Positions 1 through 9,021 of a DNA stretch of 64,000 nt are shown piece after piece. The DNA comes from Nitrospira defluvii (GTDB lineage Bacteria; Nitrospirota; Nitrospiria; Nitrospirales; Nitrospiraceae), in NCBI GenBank assembly GCA_000196815.1, contig FP929003.1, forward strand, positions 1,759,501-1,823,500. The letters run 5' to 3'. Numbering within the stretch: position 1 is the stretch's first letter; every line of letters begins with the position of its first letter. The notes beneath the pieces are model-generated. The model had not been told where the DNA came from, ran no database searches, and saw only the letters and a list, made by a program, of their open reading frames with translations. Both the position numbers and the translations under genes were made by a program.

Positions 1-506
1 TGGGGGCATTCGTGGTCACGGCCGGCATCGGCGTGCCGGCGCTCTGCGCGAAGTATGAGAAGGATCATGACGACTACAATTCCATCATGGTCAAGGCCTT
101 GGCGGATCGGCTGGCGGAGGCCTTTGCCGAATGGCTGCACCAGCAGGTGCGGCTGGAATGGGGATATGGGAAGACGGAGAACCTCACGAACGAAGACATG
201 ATTCGCGAGCGGTATCGGGGGATCCGGCCGGCTCCCGGTTATCCGGCCTGTCCGGATCACACGGAAAAGCGGACGCTCTTCGATTTATTGAATGCCGAGG
301 CTCAAGCGGGGGTGACGCTGACCGAATCCTACGCCATGCTGCCGGCGGCTGCGGTCAGCGGCTTGTATTTCGCGCATCCGGAGGCCAAGTATTTTGCCGT
401 GGGCAAGATCAATCGCGATCAAGTGGAGGATTACGCGACCCGCAAGAAACTACCGGTCAGCGAAGTAGAGCGGTGGCTGGCTCCCAATCTGAACTACGAT
501 GCGTAA
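1..506 (+). CDS. metH: Methionine synthase MetH, C-terminal activation domain (partial)
   Basis: This is the 3' end of cobalamin-dependent methionine synthase; the reading frame is open from base 3 and the gene starts before the window. The visible ~168 residues match the S-adenosylmethionine activation domain, which binds AdoMet so that oxidised cob(II)alamin can be reductively remethylated. Recognisable segments are [35 protein letters not shown] with the AdoMet-binding RxRPAPGYP signature, and the family-typical ending [11 protein letters not shown] followed by an acidic, Trp-containing tail. The homocysteine, folate and B12 modules must lie upstream, outside the window. The gene is convergent with the next one, separated by about 107 bases that carry an inverted repeat. 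Confidence 0.95.
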   Translation, partial: GAFVVTAGIGVPALCAKYEKDHDDYNSIMVKALADRLAEAFAEWLHQQVRLEWGYGKTENLTNEDMIRERYRGIRPAPGYPACPDHTEKRTLFDLLNAEAQAGVTLTESYAMLPAAAVSGLYFAHPEAKYFAVGKINRDQVEDYATRKKLPVSEVERWLAPNLNYDA

Positions 507-535
507 TGGTGAAGAGCCGATGGCAGGTAGCAGAT

Positions 536-601
536 AGCGTATGGCTGACAGAAAGAACGAGAAGGGCTCCGGGCCCGGCTATCAGCCATTGGCCATACGC
601 T
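536..601. repeat. Inverted repeat between convergent genes
   Basis: Arms AGCGTATGGC (536-545) and GCCATACGCT (592-601) are exact reverse complements, 46 bases apart. They sit between the convergent metH and hypothetical-gene ends and could form a bidirectional terminator-like hairpin, although there is no clear T-tract. The same arm sequence recurs at 18001-18010 and, with flanks, at 26928 and 61707, so it belongs to a dispersed intergenic repeat family. Confidence 0.6.
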
Positions 602-613
602 CTTACCTTCCAA

Positions 614-1111
614 TTAGTTCTTGACGGCTTCGAGGGGCGAGGGAATGGCAGGGGAGACGGATACGCCGGCGATGACACTCGTGAGCGATGTCTTGATCCA
701 ATGATATCGTTCCTCCGCCCAGGCATTGAAGTCTTCTGAATTCTCAAACACCAGTTCCCAGGCTTTGGCGGCATCCAAGAGCAAGAGCTGGTGCGGCTGA
801 TTCTGCCCCGGGAAATACACCACCAGCACCGCCGATTTTCCGGTGAGACTGATATCCGTGAAGACGTGGATCATGGCTGCTGCGGGAATCGGGATATCGC
901 GCGTGGCGGCTTCGACCAGCGGTTGGTACAACCGGTGCAGCAGGTGCGTCGTATCCTCATAGGGGCAGGTAGTTCGCAAGAGCCGGGGGTTGGGCTTGTC
1001 GCCGAACAGGTTGTCGGTCAGGTAGGTGGCGGCTTCCCAGGTCGGCATCATGCCGGAGGAGGCGAGGTTCTCGCACAGATACGCGATCCAATTGCGTGAT
1101 GCGCGGGTCAT
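614..1111 (-). CDS. Hypothetical protein, co-translated with HD-GYP regulator
   Basis: A 165-residue soluble-looking protein without signal peptide or membrane segment; I do not recognise a family. The start chosen is the ATG at 1111 (MTRASRNWIAYLCENL), because it overlaps the upstream response-regulator stop as ATGA, the usual mark of translational coupling. A longer frame to 1165 would run into that gene and begins with low-complexity proline and histidine codons. Visible features are a helical N-terminus, a central stretch resembling an alpha/beta fold (VFTDISLTGKSAVLVVYFPG) and a mixed C-terminus ending in EAVKN. Coupling suggests a role tied to the HD-GYP regulator, but that is inference. 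Confidence 0.75.
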   Translation of the reverse strand: MTRASRNWIAYLCENLASSGMMPTWEAATYLTDNLFGDKPNPRLLRTTCPYEDTTHLLHRLYQPLVEAATRDIPIPAAAMIHVFTDISLTGKSAVLVVYFPGQNQPHQLLLLDAAKAWELVFENSEDFNAWAEERYHWIKTSLTSVIAGVSVSPAIPSPLEAVKN

Positions 1112-2286
1112 GCGACTTCCCCCTGGTCCTGCGTGATGGTGCGGTGGCGGGAGGAGGATAACCACGTCGGATCGGCAAATTGATCGTAAATGCGTGTGAT
1201 CTCCTCCATCGAGTCGAAGAAGATATCCAGCAGTTCCGGATCGAAGTGCTTGCCCCGCTCCTTGAGCATCAGTTCCTTCGCGTGATCGAAATCATAGGCC
1301 GGCTTGTAGACGCGCTGCGTCGTCAGGGCGTCGAAGTTATCGGCGATGGCGGTGATCCGGCCTTCGAGTGGAATCGTCTCGCCTTTAAGTCCGCGCGGGT
1401 AGCCGGTCCCGTCGAAGCGCTCGTGGTGCGTCCAGGCGATGAGCGCGGCGACTTTTAAGAGTTCAGAATCGGACCCGGCCAGAATCCGGTACCCGATTTC
1501 CGTATGCTGGGTGATCACCTTGAATTCTTCGGGAGTGAACTTGCCGGGTTTGAGCAGCACATGGTCCGGAGTGCCGATCTTGCCGATGTCGTGCATCGGA
1601 CTAGCGGTGCGGATGAGATCGCATCGCTCGGGTGAGAGCCCGTAGCGACGGGCCAGCAGTTCGCAGTAGTGGCTCATCCGTTGAATGTGCTGCGCGGTCG
1701 AACTGTCGCGGTATTCGGCCGCGATCGCGAGCCGTTGAATGGTTTCTTCGCGGGAGAGGCGAAGTTCCTTCTCGCTCCGCTCCAGCCACTCAAGGGCCTG
1801 CTGAAGGGCAATCGTCCTGGTCCGGACGACTTCTTCCAGATTCTCCCGGTGCATGGCGTTTTCAATTTCCAACTTGCGTCGTCGCAACGCGTTGGCCACG
1901 TTGATCAGGACCTCGTTCGCTTCGAACGGCTTGATGACGTACCCGAAGGCGCCCATATCCAAGGCCGCATTCGCAAGGACGGGGCTGTCGAGGCCCGTAA
2001 TCATGATCACGGCGGTGCTGGGGTATTGCGTCAGGATGTGGCGAATGAGGTCCATGCCGGATTCGCCCGGCATGTTCACGTCACACAGCACCAACGCATA
2101 GGAGCCGCTCTCCATTCGTTGACGGGCCTCACGTGCTTCTCCCGCCAGCGCCACCTTGTAGCCGTGGGGTTCGAGAAGGTAGCCCAATAATCGACGGATC
2201 GGTTCTTCATCGTCCACAATCAAGATGTTGCGGTTTTCGAGGATCGCTTGCTGGGTGGTAACTTCGGTGACGCTCGGAATGCTCAT
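1108..2286 (-). CDS. Response regulator with HD-GYP output domain
   Basis: A 392-residue two-domain regulator. Residues ~20-135 form a receiver with the acidic pair DD (25-26), phospho-acceptor Asp69 in LVLCDVNMPG, the TG switch (ITGLD) and Lys119 in KPF. A coiled-coil linker (~135-180) leads to an HD-GYP domain with intact HDIGKIG (232-238), HH (287-288) and the FDGTGYP motif (291-297), so cyclic-di-GMP phosphodiesterase activity is expected. The protein is probably cytoplasmic and activated by an unlinked histidine kinase. It overlaps the downstream hypothetical gene by four bases. The start ATG at 2286 gives the expected short N-terminal extension before the receiver. Confidence 0.93.
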   Translation of the reverse strand: MSIPSVTEVTTQQAILENRNILIVDDEEPIRRLLGYLLEPHGYKVALAGEAREARQRMESGSYALVLCDVNMPGESGMDLIRHILTQYPSTAVIMITGLDSPVLANAALDMGAFGYVIKPFEANEVLINVANALRRRKLEIENAMHRENLEEVVRTRTIALQQALEWLERSEKELRLSREETIQRLAIAAEYRDSSTAQHIQRMSHYCELLARRYGLSPERCDLIRTASPMHDIGKIGTPDHVLLKPGKFTPEEFKVITQHTEIGYRILAGSDSELLKVAALIAWTHHERFDGTGYPRGLKGETIPLEGRITAIADNFDALTTQRVYKPAYDFDHAKELMLKERGKHFDPELLDIFFDSMEEITRIYDQFADPTWLSSSRHRTITQDQGEVA

Positions 2287-2757
2287 ATGGTTCGCCGGAC
2301 TAGGTTAATCGTGGTGGTCGATCAGCAATAGAGTCAGTATCGGTCGTTGGTCGTAAACTCTGAAGCGCGTAATGGATTGAGGAGAAGCACCTTTTATGCC
2401 ACCCAAGCCGCGGTGCGACCAACTGTCCCGTGCCGCCCGCGCGTTGCTGTGTCAATGCAGGGAACTCTGTTCACTCGGGACCGGAGCAGACGGGTGACGG
2501 TTTCCGGCCACTCTGTCCGGCTCGGGGCGGTGGTCGTCAACTCTGACGCTCGTTCGTTGGCTTTTGAGCAGGCGACGTTCCCGGGAAAGCAGCATCCTGC
2601 ACCATCACGCTGGATTATACAGGGGGCTTTCCCGATTGCCAGCCGAAACGAAGTTTGAGAAACCGGGCACCGACCGCGCGGCTGGATTTGCTCTTTGAAG
2701 CCCCGTTCACTATAATCCGCTCCTTTAGATTTGCTGTGCAGGAAGGAGTGCGACTCA
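2287..2757. other. 471-base intergenic region with an imperfect direct repeat
   Basis: This divergent intergenic region separates the regulator from rph. It holds two near-identical 18-mers, GGTCGTAAACTCTGAAGC at 2349 and GGTCGTCAACTCTGACGC at 2532 (16 of 18 identical), which could be protein-binding sites. An AAGGAG ribosome-binding site at 2743-2748 serves rph. No convincing gene was seen; short open frames here have no recognisable motif. Confidence 0.4.
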
Positions 2758-3501
2758 ATGGCGAGCGGAGCAGGGCTAGGTCGAATCGATGGTCGTCGGC
2801 GGGATCAAATCCGCCCGGTCAAGGTGACGCGCAATTTTACGAAACATGCCGAAGGCTCCGTCTTGATCGAAATGGGGGACACCAAGGTCATTTGCACGGC
2901 TTCGATTGAAGAAAAAGTTCCGCCGTTTTTGAAGGGGAAGGGTGCCGGTTGGGTGACAGCCGAATATGCCATGCTGCCTCGGGCCACGCACGATCGTTCG
3001 CCCCGGGAATCGGTCAAGGGTAAGCAGGGCGGCCGCACGTTGGAGATTCAGCGGTTGGTCGGACGTGCGCTCCGTGCCGTGATCGATACGGGCCGTTTGG
3101 GCGAACGGACCATCTGGATCGATTGTGATGTGATTCAAGCAGATGGTGGAACTCGCACGGCTTCCATTACCGGCTCCTTTATCGCCCTCGCGGACGCCGT
3201 GGGTGTGCTGAGGAAAAAGGATTTGATCAAGGTTAATCCGTTGACCGATTACCTGGCGGCCATCAGTATCGGCAAGGTCGGGGGACAGGTCATGGTGGAC
3301 CTGGCCTACGAAGAAGACTCGCATGCCGAGGTGGATTTGAATCTGGTGATGACCGGCGCCGGGCAGTACGTCGAGGTACAGGGGACGGCTGAAAAGACGC
3401 CGTTCAATAAGAAAGATATGGATGAGTTTCTCGATCTCGGCTGGGGCGCGATCCGTGAATTGGTCGATCTGCAAAAGTCGTTGATCGGCTCGCTGAGTTA
3501 A
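2758..3501 (+). CDS. rph: Ribonuclease PH
   Basis: A 247-residue phosphorolytic 3'-5' exoribonuclease that trims tRNA precursors. Family signatures are visible: [12 protein letters not shown] near the N-terminus, [53 protein letters not shown], the catalytic-site strand [20 protein letters not shown] and the C-terminal [11 protein letters not shown]. Length matches the usual ~240 residues. The ATG at 2758 was chosen because AAGGAG lies nine bases upstream and because upstream codons are not part of the family. It is followed after two bases by rdgB, a common pairing in this type of genome. Confidence 0.97.
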   Translation: MASGAGLGRIDGRRRDQIRPVKVTRNFTKHAEGSVLIEMGDTKVICTASIEEKVPPFLKGKGAGWVTAEYAMLPRATHDRSPRESVKGKQGGRTLEIQRLVGRALRAVIDTGRLGERTIWIDCDVIQADGGTRTASITGSFIALADAVGVLRKKDLIKVNPLTDYLAAISIGKVGGQVMVDLAYEEDSHAEVDLNLVMTGAGQYVEVQGTAEKTPFNKKDMDEFLDLGWGAIRELVDLQKSLIGSLS

Positions 3502-3503
3502 CC

Positions 3504-4108
3504 ATGCAGATCGTACTGGCGACCAGGAATCAGCATAAGAAGCAGGAACTGGTTGCCCTGTTGGGCGGTATGGACATCACGATCCGGACACTGGACGAGT
3601 TTCCCGATGCGCCGGACGTGGTGGAAGACGGCGAGACCTGTGAAGCGAATGCGATGAAAAAGGCGGTGGAAATTGCCCGGTACACGGGGTTACCGGCGGT
3701 CGCAGATGATACCGGCCTCGAAGTCGATGCCCTTGGCGGGCGTCCCGGTGCCTTTGCCGCACGGTATGCCGGAGAACAAGCCAGCTATGAAGACAATTGC
3801 CGGAAGTTATTGAACGAGCTTCAGGGGGTACCGACAGAAAAGCGCGGTGCCCGCTTTGTGACCGTTGCGGCCATTGCGTTTCCTGCCGGCCAGACGCTTT
3901 CTGCCAAAGGAATATTAGAGGGAGTCATTGCCGAAGAGGCGGTGGGCTCCCGTGGATTCGGGTATGATCCGGTCTTTTTCCTGCCGGAGTATCGTCAGAC
4001 TCTGGCGCAGCTGTCGCCGGATGTGAAGAATCGAATCAGCCATCGGGCCCGAGCCTTTACCCAGGCCAGGACTTTGCTCGAGCAGATGATGGCGGAACGG
4101 AACTCAGT

Positions 4109-4118
<10 letters not shown>
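3504..4118 (+). CDS. rdgB: XTP/dITP pyrophosphatase (RdgB/HAM1 family)
   Basis: A 204-residue nucleotide-pool sanitiser that hydrolyses XTP, dITP and ITP to monophosphates. Diagnostic motifs are the N-terminal IVLATRNQHKKQEL, EDGETCEANAMKKA, ADDTGLEVDALGGRPGAFAA (catalytic Asp region), GSRGFGYDPVFFLPE and the SHRARA C-terminal signature. It starts two bases after rph and is presumably co-transcribed. The last codons and the TAG stop (4116-4118) lie inside the 5' end of the tRNA-Pro gene, so processing of the tRNA by RNase P would cut the mRNA within the coding end. Confidence 0.97.
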
Positions 4119-4187
<69 letters not shown>

Positions 4188-4383
4188 TATAGGTTGTTCG
4201 ACCCCGCACTTCAAAGGTGTGCGAGGATACTCAATACCACCAGTGGCATCAATGCGGGTTTGTTCGATCCATGTAAGGTAGGGGGGCGGCGACCTCACCA
4301 CAACACAGTCGGACAAGATGCTCGCAAACTCGACCCCGGTCCAATACGATCATTCTTGGCGAACCGGATACACCACCAGCAAC

Positions 4384-4460
<77 letters not shown>

Positions 4461-4481
4461 CCTCCTCGACGCGTTCCTGAC

Positions 4482-7430
4482 ATGACGCTCTTGTCACGGT
4501 ATCGAACAGCCCTGATTGTGCTCTGTGGCATCGTCGTACTCTATGCGCTGCTCGGTTTTGTCGTCGCTCCCTATGCCGTCAAGACCTACGCGATTCCTGC
4601 CTTGGCCGAACGACTTCGGCACCCTGTCGTGCTCGGTGACGTCCGGATCAATCCGTTTACCTTTGCGGTGACGCTGACGGCCTTCGAGGTTCGAGAGCCG
4701 GATCAGACGCCCATGCTGGGGTTCGAGGAACTCTTCGTGGATTTCGAAGGGACCTCGTTGGTGCGGTCGGCCTATCTGTTCGACGAAATCCGATTGACCC
4801 TCCCCTTTGGCCTTGTCCACATGCAGGCCGACGGCACGTTGAATCTGCTTGGGCTGGTGCCACCGGCTTCTGACTCACCGGCCGATCCTGCCCCGCCAGC
4901 CGATGTTAAGGCGGAGAAGGCCCCTGTGCCGCCGGTCGAAATCCGCCTTCTGAGCATCCGGCAGGGGGTCATTGAGTACCGGGACGATTCGAAGCGCAAG
5001 CCGGTGACGATCGATGTGGTGCCGATTGAGATCACGCTGCGCAATTTCGGCACCCGGCGCGGGGGTGAAAACGCCTATGCCTTCTCGGCCGAGTTCGGTG
5101 AGGGTGAAACGCTGGCCTGGGAAGGAACGGTCCACCTCGATCCGCTGGAATCCGACGGCCATGTCTCTTTGTCAAACGTCAAACTCAACACGTTCTGGCC
5201 GAGCCTGCGCGATCGATTTCGATTCGACATTCTAAGCGGGGCCGTCCTCGTCGATGCCCGGTATCACTTTGATACATCGGTTGCTCCCGTCAATCTGCAG
5301 GTGAACGAGGGAAAATTCGTCCTGTCCGATTTCCGGCTGTCTGCGGCGGGGGATCGTGATCCGGTCATTTCGGTGCCGGCGCTGGCGTTCGAGGGCATTC
5401 GCATGGACCTTCATAAGCGGGAGGCGGGTGTCGAGACGATTGCGCTGAGCGGTACGGAGATCCGTGCCTGGCTTGCCGAGGACGGCGTCGTGAATTTGAA
5501 ACCACTCTTTACTCCGGTGGCGTCTTCCCCGGAGGTCCCGGTTGAGCCGCAGCGGCCTGCGGCGGATCCCGGGCAGCCCTGGTCGGTGGATGTGCAGGCG
5601 ATTGAGGTGAGCAAGGCGCAGGTGGCGTTCGAAGATCGGAGTCTGAAGACGCCGGCGCAGGTGGCACTCGATGACCTGCATGTGACGGTGAAGGGGCTCC
5701 ATGTGCCGTTGAAGGGCTCGTGGCCGGTGGTAGCCGGTTTTCGGCTCAATCAACAGGGCACCGTTGAGAGCAACGGCACTCTGCAAGTGGATCCCCTGCA
5801 CGCTGCGCTCACCCTCAAATTGGCGCATATCGGTCTGCGGCCCTTTCAGCCCTATCTCGACCGCAGCATGCAGGTAGAAATCAGAGACGGCGAATTGGAG
5901 TTGGACGGGGAGCTGGTGTATCGCAGTCAGCATGACCCGGAACCGATGATCCGGTATACGGGACGGCTGGGGGTGAATAATCTGCATGTGGCCGACGGAG
6001 TGTCTGCCCAGGAGTTCCTTGGCTGGACGGCACTGGGGCTGAACAAGGTCTCGCTGGAGGTGGCCCCGACAAAAGTGAAGATCGGGGAGATTGCATGGCG
6101 CGATCCGGCGATCCGGTTTGTGACGGCCAAAGACGGAACCACGAATCTTTCGCGCGTCATGAAGGCTCCTGCTGGAGGTGCTGCACAGCCGCCGGTATCG
6201 AAGCCGGTTGAGGCGACGGCCCCCAAGAAGGCGACGCCCCCGATCCCCATCGATGTGAATGTCGTCCAATTGTCAAAATTGTCGGCCATGTTCATCGACG
6301 AGTCGATCGAACCGGTTGTCACAACCGGAATTCAAGACCTGAGCGGCACGATCAAGGGCCTGTCTTCGAAGCAGATTGCAAAGGCGGAGGTAGCGTTGAC
6401 CGGGACCGTCGACGAAGTGGCACCGCTCAAGATTCAAGGGCAGATCAATCCCCTCAGCGAGGATACGTATACGCACCTGACGTTCCTGTTCAAGGGCGTC
6501 GATCTGACGGCCGTGTCGCCCTACGCGGGAAAGTATGTCGGCTATCCGATCACCAAGGGCAAGCTCTCTCTCGATCTTATGTATCAGGTGTCGAAGCAGC
6601 AACTGGTAGGGGAGAACAAGGTCCTGCTCGATCAGCTGACCTTCGGGGAGAAAACCAACAGTCCGGATGCCACGAGCCTGCCGGTTCGGCTGGCCGTGGG
6701 ATTGTTGAAGGACCGCCGGGGGCGGATTGATATCGATATGCCGGTACGCGGTGATTTGAACGAACCGGATTTTCGCTACGGCCGGGTGGTGTTGAATGCG
6801 TTGGTCAATCTGATCACCAAAGTGGCGACCTCGCCATTTTCGGCACTGGGAGGCCTTGCCGGCGGCGGCGGTGAAGACTTGCAGTTCATCGACTTCATGG
6901 CCGGCAGCGAGGTGTTGGAGAGTGCAGAACAGCGAAAGATCGAGTCGATTGCCAAGGCACTCCAGGAACGACCGGCGTTGCGGGTGGATGTGGCGGGTGC
7001 GGCCGATCCTGCGCGAGATCGCGAAGCCCTGGCCTTGCAGAAAATTGGGGCTGAGGTGCAGCGACGGTTTACTCAGGGGGGAACCAAAAATCTGCAGGCT
7101 GTGCCCTCGTCCTCGCGGGAGTTTGAACTTCTGAGCGATCTCTATGCGGAAAAGTTGGGAAAGCAACCAATGAAGCGTGAAGAGCTCCCGGGGGGCAAAT
7201 TCGTCGAACGGGTGTTGACGGCCGACGAACTGCGACAGCAGCTTTCTCCGGCGATGACGGTTGAGGAATCAGAATTGCGCCAGTTGGGGCAGGGACGCGC
7301 CAGGGCCATTCGTGAACATCTGATTGAGCAGGGCGGGTTGCCCGAAGATCGCGTCTTCCTGATGGACGCAGAGCTGGCGCCTTCAGAGGGAAAACAGGTC
7401 AGGGTCAGGCTGAATTTGACGGGAGGTTGA
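4482..7430 (+). CDS. DUF748 / AsmA-like envelope protein
   Basis: A very large (982-residue) protein with one N-terminal membrane helix (~9-30, LIVLCGIVVLYALLGFVVA) and a long periplasmic part rich in beta strands. The repeated pattern of VRINPFTFAVTLTAFEVREPD, FDEIRLTLPFG and later strand blocks matches DUF748 proteins related to AsmA/TamB-type lipid-transfer or envelope-biogenesis bridges. Two Pro/Ala-rich spacers (~130-150 and ~560-590) separate blocks. The C-terminal ~150 residues are charged and helical, with an OmpA-like trend (ADELRQQLSPAM, REHLIEQGGLPEDRVFL). The start ATG at 4482 lies 21 bases after tRNA-Arg. The exact substrate is unknown. Confidence 0.88.
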   Translation: MTLLSRYRTALIVLCGIVVLYALLGFVVAPYAVKTYAIPALAERLRHPVVLGDVRINPFTFAVTLTAFEVREPDQTPMLGFEELFVDFEGTSLVRSAYLFDEIRLTLPFGLVHMQADGTLNLLGLVPPASDSPADPAPPADVKAEKAPVPPVEIRLLSIRQGVIEYRDDSKRKPVTIDVVPIEITLRNFGTRRGGENAYAFSAEFGEGETLAWEGTVHLDPLESDGHVSLSNVKLNTFWPSLRDRFRFDILSGAVLVDARYHFDTSVAPVNLQVNEGKFVLSDFRLSAAGDRDPVISVPALAFEGIRMDLHKREAGVETIALSGTEIRAWLAEDGVVNLKPLFTPVASSPEVPVEPQRPAADPGQPWSVDVQAIEVSKAQVAFEDRSLKTPAQVALDDLHVTVKGLHVPLKGSWPVVAGFRLNQQGTVESNGTLQVDPLHAALTLKLAHIGLRPFQPYLDRSMQVEIRDGELELDGELVYRSQHDPEPMIRYTGRLGVNNLHVADGVSAQEFLGWTALGLNKVSLEVAPTKVKIGEIAWRDPAIRFVTAKDGTTNLSRVMKAPAGGAAQPPVSKPVEATAPKKATPPIPIDVNVVQLSKLSAMFIDESIEPVVTTGIQDLSGTIKGLSSKQIAKAEVALTGTVDEVAPLKIQGQINPLSEDTYTHLTFLFKGVDLTAVSPYAGKYVGYPITKGKLSLDLMYQVSKQQLVGENKVLLDQLTFGEKTNSPDATSLPVRLAVGLLKDRRGRIDIDMPVRGDLNEPDFRYGRVVLNALVNLITKVATSPFSALGGLAGGGGEDLQFIDFMAGSEVLESAEQRKIESIAKALQERPALRVDVAGAADPARDREALALQKIGAEVQRRFTQGGTKNLQAVPSSSREFELLSDLYAEKLGKQPMKREELPGGKFVERVLTADELRQQLSPAMTVEESELRQLGQGRARAIREHLIEQGGLPEDRVFLMDAELAPSEGKQVRVRLNLTGG

Positions 7431-7445
7431 GCGGTCCGGGCAGGG

Positions 7446-7814
7446 TCAGGGCTTGGGCTGATAGCGCATTCGCGTCCCGTGCAGCAGTGAGAGCTCGATT
7501 TCACTCGCGCTCAATTCAATCGGGAAATAGGCCCCGGAAATCTTGGCCGCATTGATGCTGGCTCCTTCGAGCTTTGCGTTGCGGAAGTCGATGCCTCGAA
7601 GATCGGCTTGCCGAAAGTAACACTCGCTGAAGTCCAATCCATCCGTCTCCAGCCCACGCAAGTCGAGGCCCCGCAAATCGCAGCGGGTCAGATCGACCGC
7701 CTCGCCTCCCGCCCGTTTGACGTTGAACTCCTTGATGCATCCCTCGCGAAGCAAACGGTACATGGGATCATTGGAGATCCGGAGTCCGATGGCGGGTGGT
7801 TTGGTGTTCTCCAT
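7446..7814 (-). CDS. Pentapeptide repeat protein
   Basis: A 122-residue protein with a central run of A(D/N)LXX pentapeptides: VDLTRCDLRGLDLRGLETD, LDFSECYFRQADLRGIDFR and NAKLEGASINAAKISGAYF. Such runs fold into a right-handed quadrilateral beta helix. The function is not predictable; some relatives mimic DNA, but this one is short. The ATG at 7814 was preferred to the one 18 bases upstream because AGGAGG sits just before it. The C-terminus carries a conserved-looking tail (LSASEIELSLLHGTRMRY). Convergent with the DUF748 gene, leaving only 15 bases between stops. Confidence 0.85.
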   Translation of the reverse strand: MENTKPPAIGLRISNDPMYRLLREGCIKEFNVKRAGGEAVDLTRCDLRGLDLRGLETDGLDFSECYFRQADLRGIDFRNAKLEGASINAAKISGAYFPIELSASEIELSLLHGTRMRYQPKP

Positions 7815-8025
7815 GCGCTCCTCCTGTGGCACCTGAAGTTCTTATCGGATACATGAGTGAAAACTTGAGAGGAGGCAGGCGGTTTCTGCCGGCACCGGTG
7901 GTGCAGCATTCTTCGCAAGCTTCCGCTTGCGCCGGACTGACGAGAAACGGTACTCTAACCCTGGTCTTTCTGCTCTCTTACGCAGTGCCATCACCAGGTC
8001 GGACCTGACATCGAAGGAGGAAATT

Positions 8026-8661
8026 ATGGGACTACGATTGGGCGACGATGCCCCAAACTTTACAGCTGAGACGACGGAAGGAACGATCAACTTTCATGAG
8101 TGGCTGGGCGGCGGGTGGGGGATTCTGTTTTCACATCCCAAGGATTATACCCCCGTCTGCACGACGGAATTGGGATATATGGCGAGGATCAAAGGGGAGT
8201 TTGATAAGCGTGGCGTGAAGATTCTCGCTATCAGCGTGGACCCCTTGGATTCGCATCGCGGCTGGACCAAGGACATCAACGAAACCCAGAATTGTACGGT
8301 CAGTTACCCGATCATTGCCGACCCGGAGAAGAAGGTCGCCGATCTGTATGATATGATCCACCCGAACTCGCTGGATAGCATGACCGTGCGATCGGTCTTC
8401 GTGATCGGGCCGGACAAGAAGATCAAGTTGATGCTGACCTACCCGGCTTCCTGCGGGAGAAATTTCGACGAATTGCTGCGCGTGGTGGATTCTCTGCAGC
8501 TGACGGCGAAATACAAGGTGGCGACCCCGGTGAACTGGAAGGACGGGCAGGATTGCATCATCACGCCGGCGGTGAACGATGCCGAAGCCAAGACGCTGTT
8601 TCCGAAGGGATTCAAAGCGATCAAGCCCTATCTTCGGCTGACTCCGCAGCCCAACAAGTAG
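8026..8661 (+). CDS. 1-Cys peroxiredoxin (Prx6 type)
   Basis: A 211-residue thiol peroxidase that reduces H2O2 and organic hydroperoxides. The active-site block HPKDYTPVCTTELG contains Thr42 and peroxidatic Cys45, and the C-terminal dimerisation extension (TPVNWKDGQDCII, then FPKGFKAIKPYLR) is typical of the Prx6 group, which usually has no resolving cysteine in the Prx1 position. AAGGAGG at 8013-8019 fixes the ATG at 8026. It is a single-gene unit followed by a strong hairpin terminator. The family usually depends on glutathione or another small thiol for recycling; the reductant here is unknown. Confidence 0.95.
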   Translation: MGLRLGDDAPNFTAETTEGTINFHEWLGGGWGILFSHPKDYTPVCTTELGYMARIKGEFDKRGVKILAISVDPLDSHRGWTKDINETQNCTVSYPIIADPEKKVADLYDMIHPNSLDSMTVRSVFVIGPDKKIKLMLTYPASCGRNFDELLRVVDSLQLTAKYKVATPVNWKDGQDCIITPAVNDAEAKTLFPKGFKAIKPYLRLTPQPNK

Positions 8662-8687
8662 CGCGAGATTCGACGGCGGTCGAGATG

Positions 8688-8720
8688 AGAGGAGCCGGCC
8701 AAGAGGTCGGCTCCTCTTTT
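8688..8720 (+). terminator. Intrinsic terminator of the peroxiredoxin gene
   Basis: A hairpin with arms GAGGAGCCGGC and GTCGGCTCCTC around an AAGAG-type loop, followed by TTTT, located 26 bases after the stop codon. Confidence 0.85.
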
Positions 8721-8955
8721 CGTTTGAGTAAGAGCCGTCATCTGCGGGACATTCATCCACCGATTGAGTAGTTCACTCCTTGCCGCCTGGTTCTCTATCC
8801 GGTCCCCGTCAATCCACAACGCGTGGATCTGTGGACATCGTCTGCGTTGTAAGGGTGTCGAGCGCGATGCGGAATAGCGCAGCCGGGTCGCGCAGCCTGA
8901 CGCGGGATACCGGTGGCGGGGCAAGAGAGCCATTGCCTGAGGAATCGATGTGTGG

Positions 8956-9000
8956 AAGGACAAGGGGGAGTCAGCTTCAGGCTGACTCCCCCTTGTCCTT
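8956..9000. terminator. Perfect 20-bp stem-loop, likely bidirectional terminator
   Basis: Bases 8956-8975 are exactly complementary to 8981-9000 with the five-base loop TTCAG. It lies 21 bases beyond the stop of the reverse-strand PEP-CTERM gene and probably terminates it, though the T-tract is weak on both strands. The rest of 8662-9021 holds only the peroxiredoxin terminator; no gene was seen. Confidence 0.75.
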
Positions 9001-9021
9001 TACAAAGTTGCTCACATGCGG

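Noticed and set aside
2347-2658. A 103-codon frame upstream of rph
   Set aside because: No ribosome-binding site, no recognisable features, and overlap with the direct-repeat region.
5232-6269. A 345-codon open frame antisense to the DUF748 gene
   Set aside because: Arg/His/Pro/Leu-rich shadow of a G+C-rich coding strand; no family features.
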